Made by a program: the position numbers and the translations under genes. Below, piece by piece: positions 49,527 to 57,374 of a DNA stretch of 64,000 nucleotides. The DNA is from a virus: positions 1 through 64,000 of IMG/VR virus record IMGVR_UViG_3300036820_000018; one strand, written 5' to 3'. Every line of letters begins with the position of its first letter. Within the stretch, counting starts at the first letter, position 1. The notes beneath the pieces are model-generated. The model was not told the origin of the DNA, did not search any database, and saw only the letters and a list, made by a program, of their open reading frames with translations.

Positions 49527-49602
49527 TCGAAGTGCCGGTCTTTCCCGGCTGTCAGCGTCTCTCCGCAGTCGTCGCCATAGTTAGTGGCCGGCGTTCGCCA
49601 TC

Positions 49603-49638
49603 TCATTTGGTTTGGGCGGGGGGCTGCCCCCCAAATGA
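49603..49638 (-). terminator. strong stem-loop after the Ig-like gene
   Basis: CATTTGG...CCAAATG outer arms enclose a G-run/C-run (GGGGGG...CCCCCC). Sits right after the TAA of the 49643-50404 gene. No clear T-run on the minus strand. Confidence 0.5.
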
Positions 49639-49642
49639 AGCC

Positions 49643-50404
49643 TTAAGAGGCAGTGACGTCAGGAGACGGCTCGACGGTGGTCGGAGTCGTCTCTGTCGGG
49701 GGGACCGAAGGGTTCGCGTCTGGGTCTTCAGTCACCGGAGTGCCGAGAACGTCGGAGACAGGATCGGACGAGGGAGTCGTACTCGTCGGGGTCGATGTCG
49801 AACCGTCCGTAGATGAAGTGGACGCGTCCGAAGGCTCCTCCGTAGAGGCCGAGACGGTCGTAGGCCCCGACACACTGAGGCTGAGCGCTGCGGCGTCGCC
49901 GGCAGTGACTGTGACCGCGACCGCAGGGGGAAGGGCGAAGGGGTTGCCTGCGGAGTCTGTGACCGCAGAGCCGTCTGAGTTGGTCAGAGTGATGATGGAG
50001 AAGTTGCAGGACCCTTCTGAGACGGGGTTGGCCTCTCCGGTGAACTCACCTGCGGTAGAGCCCGCTACGAGTCCCGAGGGGACACACACCGCGGTGTTGT
50101 CGGTCGAGACGACAGGGACGATCGGGTCACCTGTGACTGAGTCGTTCGGGCCGGTTGTGGGGTCACCGTGGTCGTCTGCGAACTGAACCGCGATATTGCC
50201 TTCTTGGTCGACGGTGAAGGAGGTCGTGGGCATGTTTCCTACTTTCAGGGAGAGAGTGAGGGCGACTGCCTCGGGTTTTTTAGGGATAAGGGCTTCGAAG
50301 AGGATGTGGCGGATGTCGTTCAGACTGCGAGCGATATTCGCGAGCGCTTTGACGTCTCGGTCGCGCCGTTGCGACTCATACCAATCGCTGTCGAAATCGC
50401 TCAA
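49643..50404 (-). CDS. Ig-like (BIG-type) virion-associated protein
   Basis: 253 residues. N-terminal helix RDVKALANIARSLNDIRHIL, then one or two Ig-like domains (TTSFTVDQEGNIAVQFADDH, VVSTDNTAVCVPSG, VAVTVTAGDAAALSLSVSG) and a long Ser/Thr/Pro/Asp tail. Looks like a surface or decoration protein. Followed by a stem-loop. Confidence 0.6.
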   Translation of the reverse strand: MSDFDSDWYESQRRDRDVKALANIARSLNDIRHILFEALIPKKPEAVALTLSLKVGNMPTTSFTVDQEGNIAVQFADDHGDPTTGPNDSVTGDPIVPVVSTDNTAVCVPSGLVAGSTAGEFTGEANPVSEGSCNFSIITLTNSDGSAVTDSAGNPFALPPAVAVTVTAGDAAALSLSVSGPTTVSASTEEPSDASTSSTDGSTSTPTSTTPSSDPVSDVLGTPVTEDPDANPSVPPTETTPTTVEPSPDVTAS

Positions 50405-50976
50405 CGGATCACGACACGTTTCGCCGATGGGTCACAGAGGTAGCAATGACAAGGCGCTGGGTGCTTGCGACCCTTCTTCGTCAGACCGTCAGGACCCGGG
50501 CCGTTGCGTCGAGTTGGCTTCGGCTTCGGGCGGAGACGCTTTGCCTCAACGGACTTCTGAAGGATCGGGATGACGTTTGACTGCGCCTCGACCTTTTCGA
50601 CGAACTCACGCTTTGAAGCAGCAGCACAACCGGGGCACGATGGGATCCCTCGGCGGATATGAGCACGGTACCCGTCTGCAGTCCCGTGATTGATCCACTG
50701 TGGAGGCAAGTCAACCGGGGGCGGAGGTGGGTTCATCCGCTCCTTGCGAACTTGAGCCTCTTCCTCAGCTGCTTGCTTAGCAGCGAGGCGACAGTCAGCG
50801 CACTTGCTCCCATACACCGCTGTGTCGTGACAGCGTTTGCAGCGATCGTGCTCGTAGACCGGGCGGTCTCGACAGGTCTGACACTGCCGATGAATCTTCG
50901 GGCTATGAGGCCGCTGGGGTCGTTTGAAGTCCGGGTAGGACTCAGGCGGCTGAAGTGACTTAGGGAGCTTGTTCAT
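50401..50976 (-). CDS. multi-zinc-ribbon protein, 191 residues
   Basis: Several Cys pairs: CQTCRDRPVYEHDRCKRCHD, KCADC, SCPGC and PCHCYLC. Basic and Pro-rich throughout. Perhaps a DNA- or RNA-binding factor. ATGA overlap with the next gene. Confidence 0.65.
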   Translation of the reverse strand: MNKLPKSLQPPESYPDFKRPQRPHSPKIHRQCQTCRDRPVYEHDRCKRCHDTAVYGSKCADCRLAAKQAAEEEAQVRKERMNPPPPPVDLPPQWINHGTADGYRAHIRRGIPSCPGCAAASKREFVEKVEAQSNVIPILQKSVEAKRLRPKPKPTRRNGPGPDGLTKKGRKHPAPCHCYLCDPSAKRVVIR

Positions 50977-51055
50977 GAGATTAGAGGCCAGAGATCGAAT
51001 GTGAGTTGTTGAGTACTCGCTACTCGATTGTCTGGCCTACAGATGGTCTAGCAGA

Positions 51056-51433
51056 TCAGATGCTGAAAAGCACCCCTTCAGTGACCCAAGCCTGGAACCT
51101 TTCATCCCCATAGGCGAGATCGAGCATCGGCACAACGGTGATCACAGGGAACTCCCCGTAGATCTCGTAGAAGGCCCCATCAGCCATCGGGCAGTCAAGA
51201 CACAGCCAACCAGCAGGAGTCATCAAGGCTCTATGCGGGAAGGGCCGGTGAGCACCTCTCTCGGGTGAGGCGTGCGTGAAGGTGTCGAGCCACTTCCACA
51301 CAGCCCCGTAGTCCGGCCACCATTGATCGTCGTAGGCGTGACTTATTCGAGCGACCTCGTGCAACTGTGCTGCGCCCTCCCACGTCGGGGCCTTAGGAGA
51401 GCGAGGGTAGATCTCCACACAAGTCTCACTCAT
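51056..51433 (-). CDS. hypothetical protein, 125 residues
   Basis: Trp/Asp-rich globular protein (YDDQWWPDYGAVWKWLDTFT) with WLCLDCPMADGAFYE. No family recognised. First gene left of the 51434-52148 control region. A short inverted repeat AGGCCAGA/TCTGGCCT (50985-51038) follows it. Confidence 0.6.
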   Translation of the reverse strand: MSETCVEIYPRSPKAPTWEGAAQLHEVARISHAYDDQWWPDYGAVWKWLDTFTHASPERGAHRPFPHRALMTPAGWLCLDCPMADGAFYEIYGEFPVITVVPMLDLAYGDERFQAWVTEGVLFSI

Positions 51434-51539
51434 GGGCTCAGAGTATCAGAGGGGGTCTTCACATGTATTGAGCGATTTAGGTGACTAAGCGCGTCAGGTC
51501 ATCGAGCTCGAGGGGGAAAACCCCTACACCCAGGCACTA

Positions 51540-51571
51540 CTGCACTCCACTTCACTCCCCGTGGAGTGCAG
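51540..51571. repeat. 11-base perfect inverted repeat, operator-like
   Basis: CTGCACTCCAC, ten-base spacer, GTGGAGTGCAG. TGCACT half-sites occur again about 110-140 bases to the right. Suits a dimeric repressor binding site or a hairpin. Confidence 0.6.
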
Positions 51572-51987
51572 TTGTGGCAGGTGTCAACTCGCCGGCTTTC
51601 TGGGCACCACTCAGCGTGGTTGGCCGATCAGACAGAGCTGTCTAGCCAGGGTCCTGTGCAGCTGTCTATGTTCTTGCACTTCTTGCACTCTGCTGTGTAA
51701 GTCACTCTCTGACTCTGTGGGGTGTCTTTGCCTTAGATGTTTTGAAGACACATACGGTCACCCGAAGGGTGATCCGAGCGATACCCCGATACCTACGCAG
51801 ATGCAGACAGACTGCTTGCGTATCCCCCCTGGGTTTGCCTTGCACGCTGCTTGTTCAGACGGATTGTGCGCTGGCCCTGCACTGCGTCGTCTGAAGGCTC
51901 TTAGTCGGGGCGGAACCGTCCCGTATTCTAGTAGAGGGTGGTCTAGCACTGGTATGAGCTCCAGGTCAAGAACCACCCCTAATCGAT

Positions 51988-52004
51988 TCTGGATTCAATC
52001 CAGA
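51988..52004. repeat. 17-base palindrome, operator-like
   Basis: TCTGGATT-C-AATCCAGA, 8-base arms around one central base, about 145 bases before the first gene of the rightward operon. Confidence 0.5.
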
Positions 52005-52148
52005 TAGATAGGTGCTGCTCAAGGCCTATGTTTACGCGTCGTGCCTGCTAGTGACCTCGAGTTTTCTTGTCCTTGCCTCTTGCTTTCTTATGCATCAGTA
52101 TGTACACTTCGATAAGTAGTTGAGCGTAAGAGACAGAAGGGACGAGAC

Positions 52149-52364
52149 ATGAGCAACACGAAAACAGTACAGGTCCGAGATGTAGTCAGGCTCTCAGACA
52201 GAGTGCGTGCGGTGGTATCTGAGGTTTGTTCAGACGGCACCGTCGAGGTCGAGTGCGCTTGGTTCGTCGACTGCACCGAGACAGCTCGAGTCATGATCGA
52301 TCACCTGATCCTCGGCGAGATCCCCACCTGCTTGAAGCACGCGCAGATGACGGCAACGTCGTGA
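52149..52364 (+). CDS. small SH3-like protein, 71 residues
   Basis: ATG after AAGGGACGAGAC, first of four genes with that ribosome-site motif. VQVRDVVRLSDRVRAVVSEV followed by TVEVECAWFVD looks like a small beta-barrel. Unrecognised. First gene of the rightward operon. Confidence 0.6.
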   Translation: MSNTKTVQVRDVVRLSDRVRAVVSEVCSDGTVEVECAWFVDCTETARVMIDHLILGEIPTCLKHAQMTATS

Positions 52365-52564
52365 GGCTTACCCAACGCGGCCAGGCGGTCGCAGCGGTCA
52401 TCGCCTGCGGTCTATGCCTCTGGGGCATCCAGAGCTTGCCTGACGGCTCTCCTAGTGCCCCTGTGGCGTCTCACACGGTCTGCTACGCCCCTGGTGGGTC
52501 GACTGTCGTGCAGATCGCTGGCCACACGCTGAAGGGCTTTCACGAGATCCGGTGCGCGTCGTGA
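52361..52564 (+). CDS. small exported/anchored protein, 67 residues
   Basis: GTGA overlap with the gene upstream. MRLTQRGQAVAAVIACGLCL is an N-terminal anchor of the RLTRRG type common in actinobacteria; the rest (VCYAPGGSTVVQIAG, FHEIRC) has paired Cys. Function unknown. Another frame here is a shadow. Confidence 0.6.
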   Translation: MRLTQRGQAVAAVIACGLCLWGIQSLPDGSPSAPVASHTVCYAPGGSTVVQIAGHTLKGFHEIRCAS

Positions 52565-52761
52565 GTGAGTCTTGGAGCGGCCTATCTGGGACGTTCGTGC
52601 CCAGAAACAAGACCCTTGAGTCTGAGCTGGGATTCAGAGCCTGCGTAGCCATCACGAACGAGAGCTACCTAGCTTCTGCCTTGCGCATGGCCACTATCAG
52701 AGACCGTTGCCGCATGGCTCACCTCTGGGGTGTGCTGAGGGCGTCTAGGAAGGGGTTGTAA
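52561..52761 (+). CDS. hypothetical protein, 66 residues
   Basis: GTG in a GTGAGTGAG overlap. Helical (LGFRACVAITNESYLASALR, MAHLWGVLRAS). Ends in AAGGGGTTGTAA, whose sequence is also the ribosome site of the next gene. Confidence 0.55.
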   Translation: MSESWSGLSGTFVPRNKTLESELGFRACVAITNESYLASALRMATIRDRCRMAHLWGVLRASRKGL

Positions 52762-52907
52762 TGCAACGAGCCAACACGTGGAAGGTCACTACGCAGGACT
52801 GGACGTACTGGTATCCCACCGAAGAGGCGGCGCAGCTGGCTGCTAAGGGATTCGCTCTTCAGGGGTGTCCAGCGGTAGTGACCCGAGACACTTCAAACCG
52901 CCGATAA
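52761..52907 (+). CDS. hypothetical protein, 48 residues
   Basis: TAATG overlap; ribosome site GGAAGGGGTTGT. WKVTTQDWTYWYPTEEAAQL and a CPAVVTRDTS end suggest a tiny alpha/beta fold. Unrecognised. Confidence 0.55.
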   Translation: MQRANTWKVTTQDWTYWYPTEEAAQLAAKGFALQGCPAVVTRDTSNRR

Positions 52908-52930
52908 TAGGAAGGGGTTGTGATGAGCGC

Positions 52931-53188
52931 ATGAGCGCATGTCCGCATTGCGGCTCAGATGTAAGCGCCCGAGACATAACTGATTACGACGCGGCATTGA
53001 TATTCTCCCACCAGCTCGCACAGCTTCAGCGAGACATGTTCGCTCTTCGCGGGGAGAACGGAGCTCTTCGCTTCGCTCTGCGGAAATCGGCCAGCGCTAT
53101 GAGATTTGCTCTCAATGGATGGTCCAAACAATCCGCCGACGCTGTCTTCGATGCCCTACGGCATGCTGACGCCCTCCAAGACACTTAA
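52931..53188 (+). CDS. small zinc-binding coiled-coil protein, 85 residues
   Basis: ATG 52931 starts MSACPHCGSDVSARD, then helices (ALIFSHQLAQLQRDMFALRG, LRFALRKSASAMRFALNG). The ribosome site GGAAGGGGTTGTG is better placed for an ATG eight bases upstream, which only reads three codons; an 8-base tandem duplication of ATGAGCGC explains this. Confidence 0.6.
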   Translation: MSACPHCGSDVSARDITDYDAALIFSHQLAQLQRDMFALRGENGALRFALRKSASAMRFALNGWSKQSADAVFDALRHADALQDT

Positions 53189-53272
53189 AACCGTCGATAG
53201 TCAGCGTCGGGTCTGTCTCGGCAGGCCTGGCGGTGTCTACCTGACACCTACTAAGCGAAGGGACGAGTAAAA

Positions 53273-53899
53273 GTGACAATGACTGAGGCGAAACCAGAGA
53301 TCACCTACGGATCAGGCTCTAAAGAGGCTCACACTGCCCGCAAGCTGCTTAAAGGCATAGGCGTCACCGATCGACTGTTCGTGTGTAATGTCGACGGCGA
53401 GCGTTGGGTCACAGATTCCTACTTTGCTGCCAAGCTCAACGAGTCTCCGGCTCGTGACCTGTGGTGGGGACTAGGCGAGCCGGACCTAGGACGCTGGGCT
53501 TTAGGCAGCCCCGGCGGGCCCGCATCTGTCTTAATGGATCCTCAAGCGCGTCCGAATCTTGGCATGGTCCTAGGGGACATCACAACTGCTGACGTGTTCA
53601 CGCTTGAGCAGGTCGAGATGGAGGCTGTCCCCGTCTATATCGAGCATGATGATCGCGCCTGCCCGATCTACCGTTCAGAGTCCGGCACGCTCATGTCCAT
53701 CAACTCGGTCTTTTTAGACGCCTTTAGGGCTCCTCGGAGCCGTTATGCCGAGCTGGTGCTGTCTCAGCCCGCCGGCACCAAACACGGATCACACAAGCCC
53801 GTGAGGGTGTCTCGGAAGGGTTCCTACACGTCACAGAAGGACGGGCGCGTGGAAACACTCACGATGGTCGGCGTCGTTATGCCTATCAGGCTGTCCTAG
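53273..53899 (+). CDS. hypothetical protein, 208 residues
   Basis: GTG 53273 (or ATG 53279) after AAGGGACGAG. A full-size globular protein: TARKLLKGIGVTDRLFVCNV, WVTDSYFAAKLNESPARDLW, ADVFTLEQVEMEAVPVYIEH, MSINSVFLDAFRAPRSRYAE. No family recognised; the strand/helix pattern is compatible with a clamp-like or cupin fold, not proven. Alone in its transcript segment between two hairpins. Confidence 0.65.
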   Translation: MTMTEAKPEITYGSGSKEAHTARKLLKGIGVTDRLFVCNVDGERWVTDSYFAAKLNESPARDLWWGLGEPDLGRWALGSPGGPASVLMDPQARPNLGMVLGDITTADVFTLEQVEMEAVPVYIEHDDRACPIYRSESGTLMSINSVFLDAFRAPRSRYAELVLSQPAGTKHGSHKPVRVSRKGSYTSQKDGRVETLTMVGVVMPIRLS

Positions 53900-53981
53900 T
53901 CAGTAGCACCACGGTCGCTCACTTGAGACAGTGAGCTTCCGCGGTGAGGCTGGCTTACCGATATGAGAGAGGGACGAGAAC

Positions 53982-54617
53982 ATGGGCGAGTACGCAACAC
54001 GCAAGTCAGACGGGCAAGATGTCAAAATCGGCACTTGTGAGGACATGTACTACCTGAGATGGGATCAGGCGCACCTGGTGAGGGCCAATGCCGGCAGTGT
54101 GGATCCGATCGAATACAAGAACGAGCTGCGCTTCAGGTTCCCGTTTCCGAATGAAGACGATGTCAGGCCTGGCGAGTTTGAAGACTTTGAGCGTGGCATA
54201 GCTGTCTGGGGTGTCGAGCCTCCTGAGGGTGTCGAACACTACAAGGTGCAGTTTGTAGCCTCTGCCGGATACAACGTAATGCTGCCTTGTCCTGAGGGCC
54301 CGGGACAGGTTGAGGGTGTCTCGCCCCATCGCAACGGCTTTCGCGGTGCGGTGCTGATAACTCAGCAGCGTTGGTGGAATGAGCAGTTGATCACGGTCTG
54401 TGAGTGTGGCGGGTGTGGTGCCAAGTACCGCATCGAGGAGACGTGGCAGGCGGACGAGATCGCAGTGGCTCTTAGGTCCGAGGCTGACCGTAGAGAGCAC
54501 CAAGCACGCATCGGGCCGCACTACCGTCCAGATGAGGACGTGAGCCACGAGGGCAGGTTCTGGCACCAGATGGCTGACCGCGTCCTAGCTGGCTACAAGA
54601 GCTCCGTCAACGTCTAG
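53982..54617 (+). CDS. hypothetical protein, 211 residues
   Basis: ATG after AGGGACGAGAAC. N-terminal beta part (GQDVKIGTCEDMYYLRWDQA, ELRFRFPFPNEDD) and a zinc site CECGGCGAKYRIE, then a charged helix. Similar small proteins are common in actinophages, but I cannot name a family. Confidence 0.65.
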   Translation: MGEYATRKSDGQDVKIGTCEDMYYLRWDQAHLVRANAGSVDPIEYKNELRFRFPFPNEDDVRPGEFEDFERGIAVWGVEPPEGVEHYKVQFVASAGYNVMLPCPEGPGQVEGVSPHRNGFRGAVLITQQRWWNEQLITVCECGGCGAKYRIEETWQADEIAVALRSEADRREHQARIGPHYRPDEDVSHEGRFWHQMADRVLAGYKSSVNV

Positions 54618-54711
54618 CTCGTCCCTGGCGTTGACAGCCCCTCGGCTCGGCTTCCATTCCCCGAGCCCTGGGGGTGCGAACGGCACCGACGAATCAACAG
54701 AAAGGGACGAG

Positions 54712-55092
54712 ATGACCGACGAACAAACCGCATATGTGGAGGGGCTGAGAGGCCTCGCAGATTTCCTTGAGCTGCGCCCTGAGCTGATACCGATCAACTA
54801 CGTGAGCCTGTGGCACTTCGTAGCCGCTGACCAGTTCGGAACGCTGGCGCAAACGATGGGGGGGTCAACCAAGACGGCAAGCGACAAGTACCTAGGCCTT
54901 GACCGCAAGTTCGGACCGCACAGCCTAAATCTGCGCGTCGAGCGCGAAGAGGTGTGTGAGCGCGTGGTCACAGGCACCGAGATAGTCGAGATTGACGACC
55001 CCGACGCCCCGCCTGTGCCAAAGATCACCGTGGAGCGAGACAAGGTCGAATGGGTGTGCCCGCCCTCGTTTTTAGCTCTGGGTGAGTCGTGA
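54712..55092 (+). CDS. hypothetical protein, 126 residues
   Basis: ATG after AAAGGGACGAG; longer upstream readings cross the hairpin and were rejected. EGLRGLADFLELRPELIPIN then LDRKFGPHSLNLRVEREEVC and a strand-rich end (ITVERDKVEWVCPPSFLAL). Resembles a protein family often seen in actinobacteria and their phages; role unknown. Confidence 0.65.
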   Translation: MTDEQTAYVEGLRGLADFLELRPELIPINYVSLWHFVAADQFGTLAQTMGGSTKTASDKYLGLDRKFGPHSLNLRVEREEVCERVVTGTEIVEIDDPDAPPVPKITVERDKVEWVCPPSFLALGES

Positions 55093-55274
55093 CCCTCTGC
55101 GAGGCTTGCAGGAACTACGAACACGCTGAGTGTCTCGAACCTGTCGCGACGCGCATGGAGCACGACACGGGCTATCACATCGTCCTCGTGTGCTGCTGTG
55201 GAATGCACGACATCTTCGCTGCTCAGTCTGAGGCAGCCATAGAACGAGCAGAGGTGGCACGAGATGGCTACTAG
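55089..55274 (+). CDS. small Cys-rich protein, 61 residues
   Basis: GTGA overlap. LCEACRNYEHAECL and VCCCGMHDIF form a probable zinc site; His/Glu-rich. Overlaps the RuvB-like gene by 11 bases. Confidence 0.6.
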   Translation: MTLCEACRNYEHAECLEPVATRMEHDTGYHIVLVCCCGMHDIFAAQSEAAIERAEVARDGY

Positions 55275-56385
55275 AGGCCTCATCCGATCAATCAAGGGCC
55301 GAAGCCCTACTCAACCGAAACCCAGACCTCAGGTGCAGAACCTCGAGGACTTACGAGCCTGGGCGAGGGAGCAGGCTGCGGCTAGACCAGCGGAACCCGC
55401 CCCCTCGTCAGACCGGGCCGTCTCCGTCCAGGAACCTACCCCAAGCGTCAGAGATCGACCCACCGCTATCTCAGACATGGTCGGACAGAAGGCGCTTGTG
55501 GGGCAACTCAGGCTTATCTGTGCCGGTTCGATCTTGCGAGGGACCCCTATGCCGCACTGCCTGATAACGGGCCCTAGCGGGCATGGGAAAACGACCTTGG
55601 CTTCGATCATTGCGAATGAGATCGGAGCCCACCTGGTCTGTACGAATGGGATGCTGTTGCGCCGGCCTGGGGACCTCGTCGGGCTTCTCGTGAAGATGCG
55701 CCCTAACTCAGCCTTACTGGTGGACGAGATCCATAGCCTGCCTAAGCCCGTCGCTGAGGTGCTTTACGAGGTGCTCGAGGACGGGAAGCTCTCGACGCTT
55801 GTCGGTAGTGGTGCTGAGACTGTGGCCGTCACACATCAGATGGAAGGGTTCGTCTGCATAGGAGCGACGACGAGGCCCGGACTCTTGAGCGCCCCCTTTC
55901 GTGGTCGCTTCGGGTTCGTGGGTCAGGTCGACCCGTACTCAGCTGACGAGTTGGCCGAGATCGTCACTAAGGCTTGGCAACGCGCTGGGGTCGAGGCATC
56001 TGAAGGTGAGGCTCTCGCGGTAGCTACTAGATGTCGCTACGTGCCACGCAGAGCCCTTCATTTGGCCGAGAGAGTCTTGGACTGGACATCGGTCGCCGGG
56101 ATAGACGGCGTGCCCTCTGGGACCGTCTCAGCGGCTCTGGCAGCCTTTGGGATTGACGAGCTCGGACTAGACGGCAACGACTGGCGAGTGCTCGCGGCAC
56201 TGACCCAAACCTTTTCAGGGCGCACCGTCGGACTCGACGCTCTAGGTTCTGCGCTCGACATGGACGCGGCCAGCATCGAGAACGAGATAGAGCCCTACCT
56301 GATTCAGAGCGGGTACATCTCGCGAACCAAGTCGGGTCGGATGGGTCTACCCCTCGCGTATGAACTATTCAGGGAGACAGCATGA
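55264..56385 (+). CDS. ruvB: RuvB-like Holliday junction ATPase
   Basis: 373 residues. After an 60-residue polar N-terminus: TAISDMVGQKALVGQLRLIC, Walker A GPSGHGKTT (103-111), Walker B LLVDEIHSLP (151-160), sensor 1 IGATTRPGLLSAPFRGRFG (199-217, with the Arg finger region), lid helices (YVPRRALHLAERVL) and a winged helix with EIEPYLIQSGYISRTKSGRM. All match bacterial RuvB. No RuvA, RuvC or other resolvase is seen, so it must use host RuvA or act alone, perhaps in replication or recombination restart. Confidence 0.85.
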   Translation: MATRGLIRSIKGRSPTQPKPRPQVQNLEDLRAWAREQAAARPAEPAPSSDRAVSVQEPTPSVRDRPTAISDMVGQKALVGQLRLICAGSILRGTPMPHCLITGPSGHGKTTLASIIANEIGAHLVCTNGMLLRRPGDLVGLLVKMRPNSALLVDEIHSLPKPVAEVLYEVLEDGKLSTLVGSGAETVAVTHQMEGFVCIGATTRPGLLSAPFRGRFGFVGQVDPYSADELAEIVTKAWQRAGVEASEGEALAVATRCRYVPRRALHLAERVLDWTSVAGIDGVPSGTVSAALAAFGIDELGLDGNDWRVLAALTQTFSGRTVGLDALGSALDMDAASIENEIEPYLIQSGYISRTKSGRMGLPLAYELFRETA

Positions 56386-56498
56386 GCGAAATAGCAGAGA
56401 TCGAAGTCGTGAGTCAGGGGAAGTTCGGTGGGACTCTCGAAGCGAAGCTCATCACACGCCCTGAGTTCGGCTGCACTCTTTGGGAGGCGACGGAGTGA
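56382..56498 (+). CDS. 38-residue ORF
   Basis: ATGA overlap with the RuvB-like gene. SEIAEIEVVSQGKFGGTLEA then LITRPEFGCTLWEATE. Two strands and a Cys. Unrecognised but well coupled on both sides. Confidence 0.5.
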   Translation: MSEIAEIEVVSQGKFGGTLEAKLITRPEFGCTLWEATE

Positions 56499-56800
56499 CG
56501 ACCGCGCGGGGGCCAATCGAACGTGACCGCGTAGCGATAGAACTCGGCCTTTTTGAGGCTTATGAGGGCTATGAATGGTGTCGTTGGCATCGCAACAAAC
56601 GCGGGACCACTGTCCATAGGCGCGACTGCACGCGTAGAGGTGCCTCGCTCCCCTGGTTCTGGGCGCAGGACAGATTTTCTACAGATGACGAGTTACTGGA
56701 GGGTCTTACCTTCGTCGAGTGGACGAAGCCGTGCAGCTACTGCCTCTCCAACTGCGACAAGGATCTCGTTTGCACCCGAGTAGGCGACAATCGTGCCTGA
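56495..56800 (+). CDS. hypothetical Cys/His protein, 101 residues
   Basis: GTGA overlap. EWCRWHRNKRGTTVHRRDC, then KPCSYCLSNCDKDLVC: likely zinc-binding. Unrecognised. Confidence 0.6.
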   Translation: MTTARGPIERDRVAIELGLFEAYEGYEWCRWHRNKRGTTVHRRDCTRRGASLPWFWAQDRFSTDDELLEGLTFVEWTKPCSYCLSNCDKDLVCTRVGDNRA

Positions 56801-57041
56801 CCTCTTGCCCTATCAGGTCCTCATTTCCGATCTAAACGGCTCAAAGCGTCAGATCGTACAAACGGAGTCCTACGACGCTGCAAGGCGTATAGCGGCACAC
56901 AGGGTGCGTCAGAACGCCTCGCGGTACTCGACTCAGGTCGTCTACTCAGCAGTCATAAAAGACGGGGAGACTCTCTGTGAGTTCTTCCGCCGCGAAGACA
57001 AACAGGGCAAGATTCATGTGAGTGAGAGAAAGGGGACCTGA
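56793..57041 (+). CDS. hypothetical protein, 82 residues
   Basis: GTG start overlapping the previous gene by 8 bases. LPYQVLISDLNGSKRQIVQT, ESYDAARRIAAHRVRQ and STQVVYSAVIKDGE give a beta-alpha-beta fold. Unrecognised. Confidence 0.6.
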   Translation: MPDLLPYQVLISDLNGSKRQIVQTESYDAARRIAAHRVRQNASRYSTQVVYSAVIKDGETLCEFFRREDKQGKIHVSERKGT

Positions 57042-57091
57042 TGAGTTTTTGTTTATCGCCCCCTCGCAGAGCGGTTCGGGTGACGGGGTGA
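57041..57091 (+). CDS. 16-residue mini-ORF
   Basis: ATG overlaps the previous TGA and is preceded by AAAGGGGACC. It reads MSFCLSPPRRAVRVTG and stops in GGGGTGA, which overlaps the GTG of the next gene. A similar arrangement is repeated at 57339-57374. Confidence 0.4.
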   Translation: MSFCLSPPRRAVRVTG

Positions 57092-57342
57092 GGCCGACCG
57101 ACACCTGCGAGTGCGCTGACTATCGCAGAGACCATCGAGACGGCCCGTGCGCCTTCAAGGACGGCTGCAAGGAATTCCGATTGATACGGCCCGCACCAAC
57201 ACGTCAGGAGCTAGAGGCGGATGTGGACGGGCATTACAAGCACTTCAGGTCGGTGCCCGATAACTCAACTCCCGAGAGTCGTCTCAAGTTCCTCTTGTGG
57301 CATCACGAATACGACCGAGGACCGGGAAGGCGTTCGAAGTGA
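57088..57342 (+). CDS. hypothetical Cys-rich protein, 84 residues
   Basis: GTG in GGGGTGAGGCC. CECADYRRDHRDGPC and GCKEF make a Cys cluster; the end (SRLKFLLWHHEYDRG) is helical. A reading starting at 57022 would overlap the previous gene and was rejected. Confidence 0.55.
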   Translation: MRPTDTCECADYRRDHRDGPCAFKDGCKEFRLIRPAPTRQELEADVDGHYKHFRSVPDNSTPESRLKFLLWHHEYDRGPGRRSK

Positions 57343-57374
57343 CAAAACAACGAGCGTCCGTGGTGATGGGGTGA
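57339..57374 (+). CDS. 11-residue mini-ORF
   Basis: GTG overlaps the previous TGA. Reads MTKQRASVVMG and stops in GGGGTGA, overlapping the GTG of the next gene exactly as at 57041-57091. Probably a coupling peptide or an upstream ORF. Confidence 0.35.
   Translation: MTKQRASVVMG

Larger units (their letters stand above)
51434..52148. promoter_or_regulatory. non-coding control region
   Basis: About 715 bases without a convincing gene. It separates leftward genes from the rightward small-gene operon. It holds a perfect 11-base inverted repeat (51540-51571), extra TGCACT half-sites near 51676-51690, and TCTGGATT-C-AATCCAGA at 51988-52004. ORFs across it have poor composition. No promoter with good consensus was found; the operon start and possibly an origin or operator set are expected here. 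Confidence 0.5.

Noticed and set aside
51561-52007. Plus-strand ORF of 148 codons in the control region
   Set aside because: Composition is unlike the neighbouring genes, it has no ribosome site, and it crosses the operator-like repeats.
52020-52148. Promoter for the rightward small-gene operon
   Set aside because: Several TATGNA-like and TTG-like elements exist, but none has both boxes at a usual spacing.
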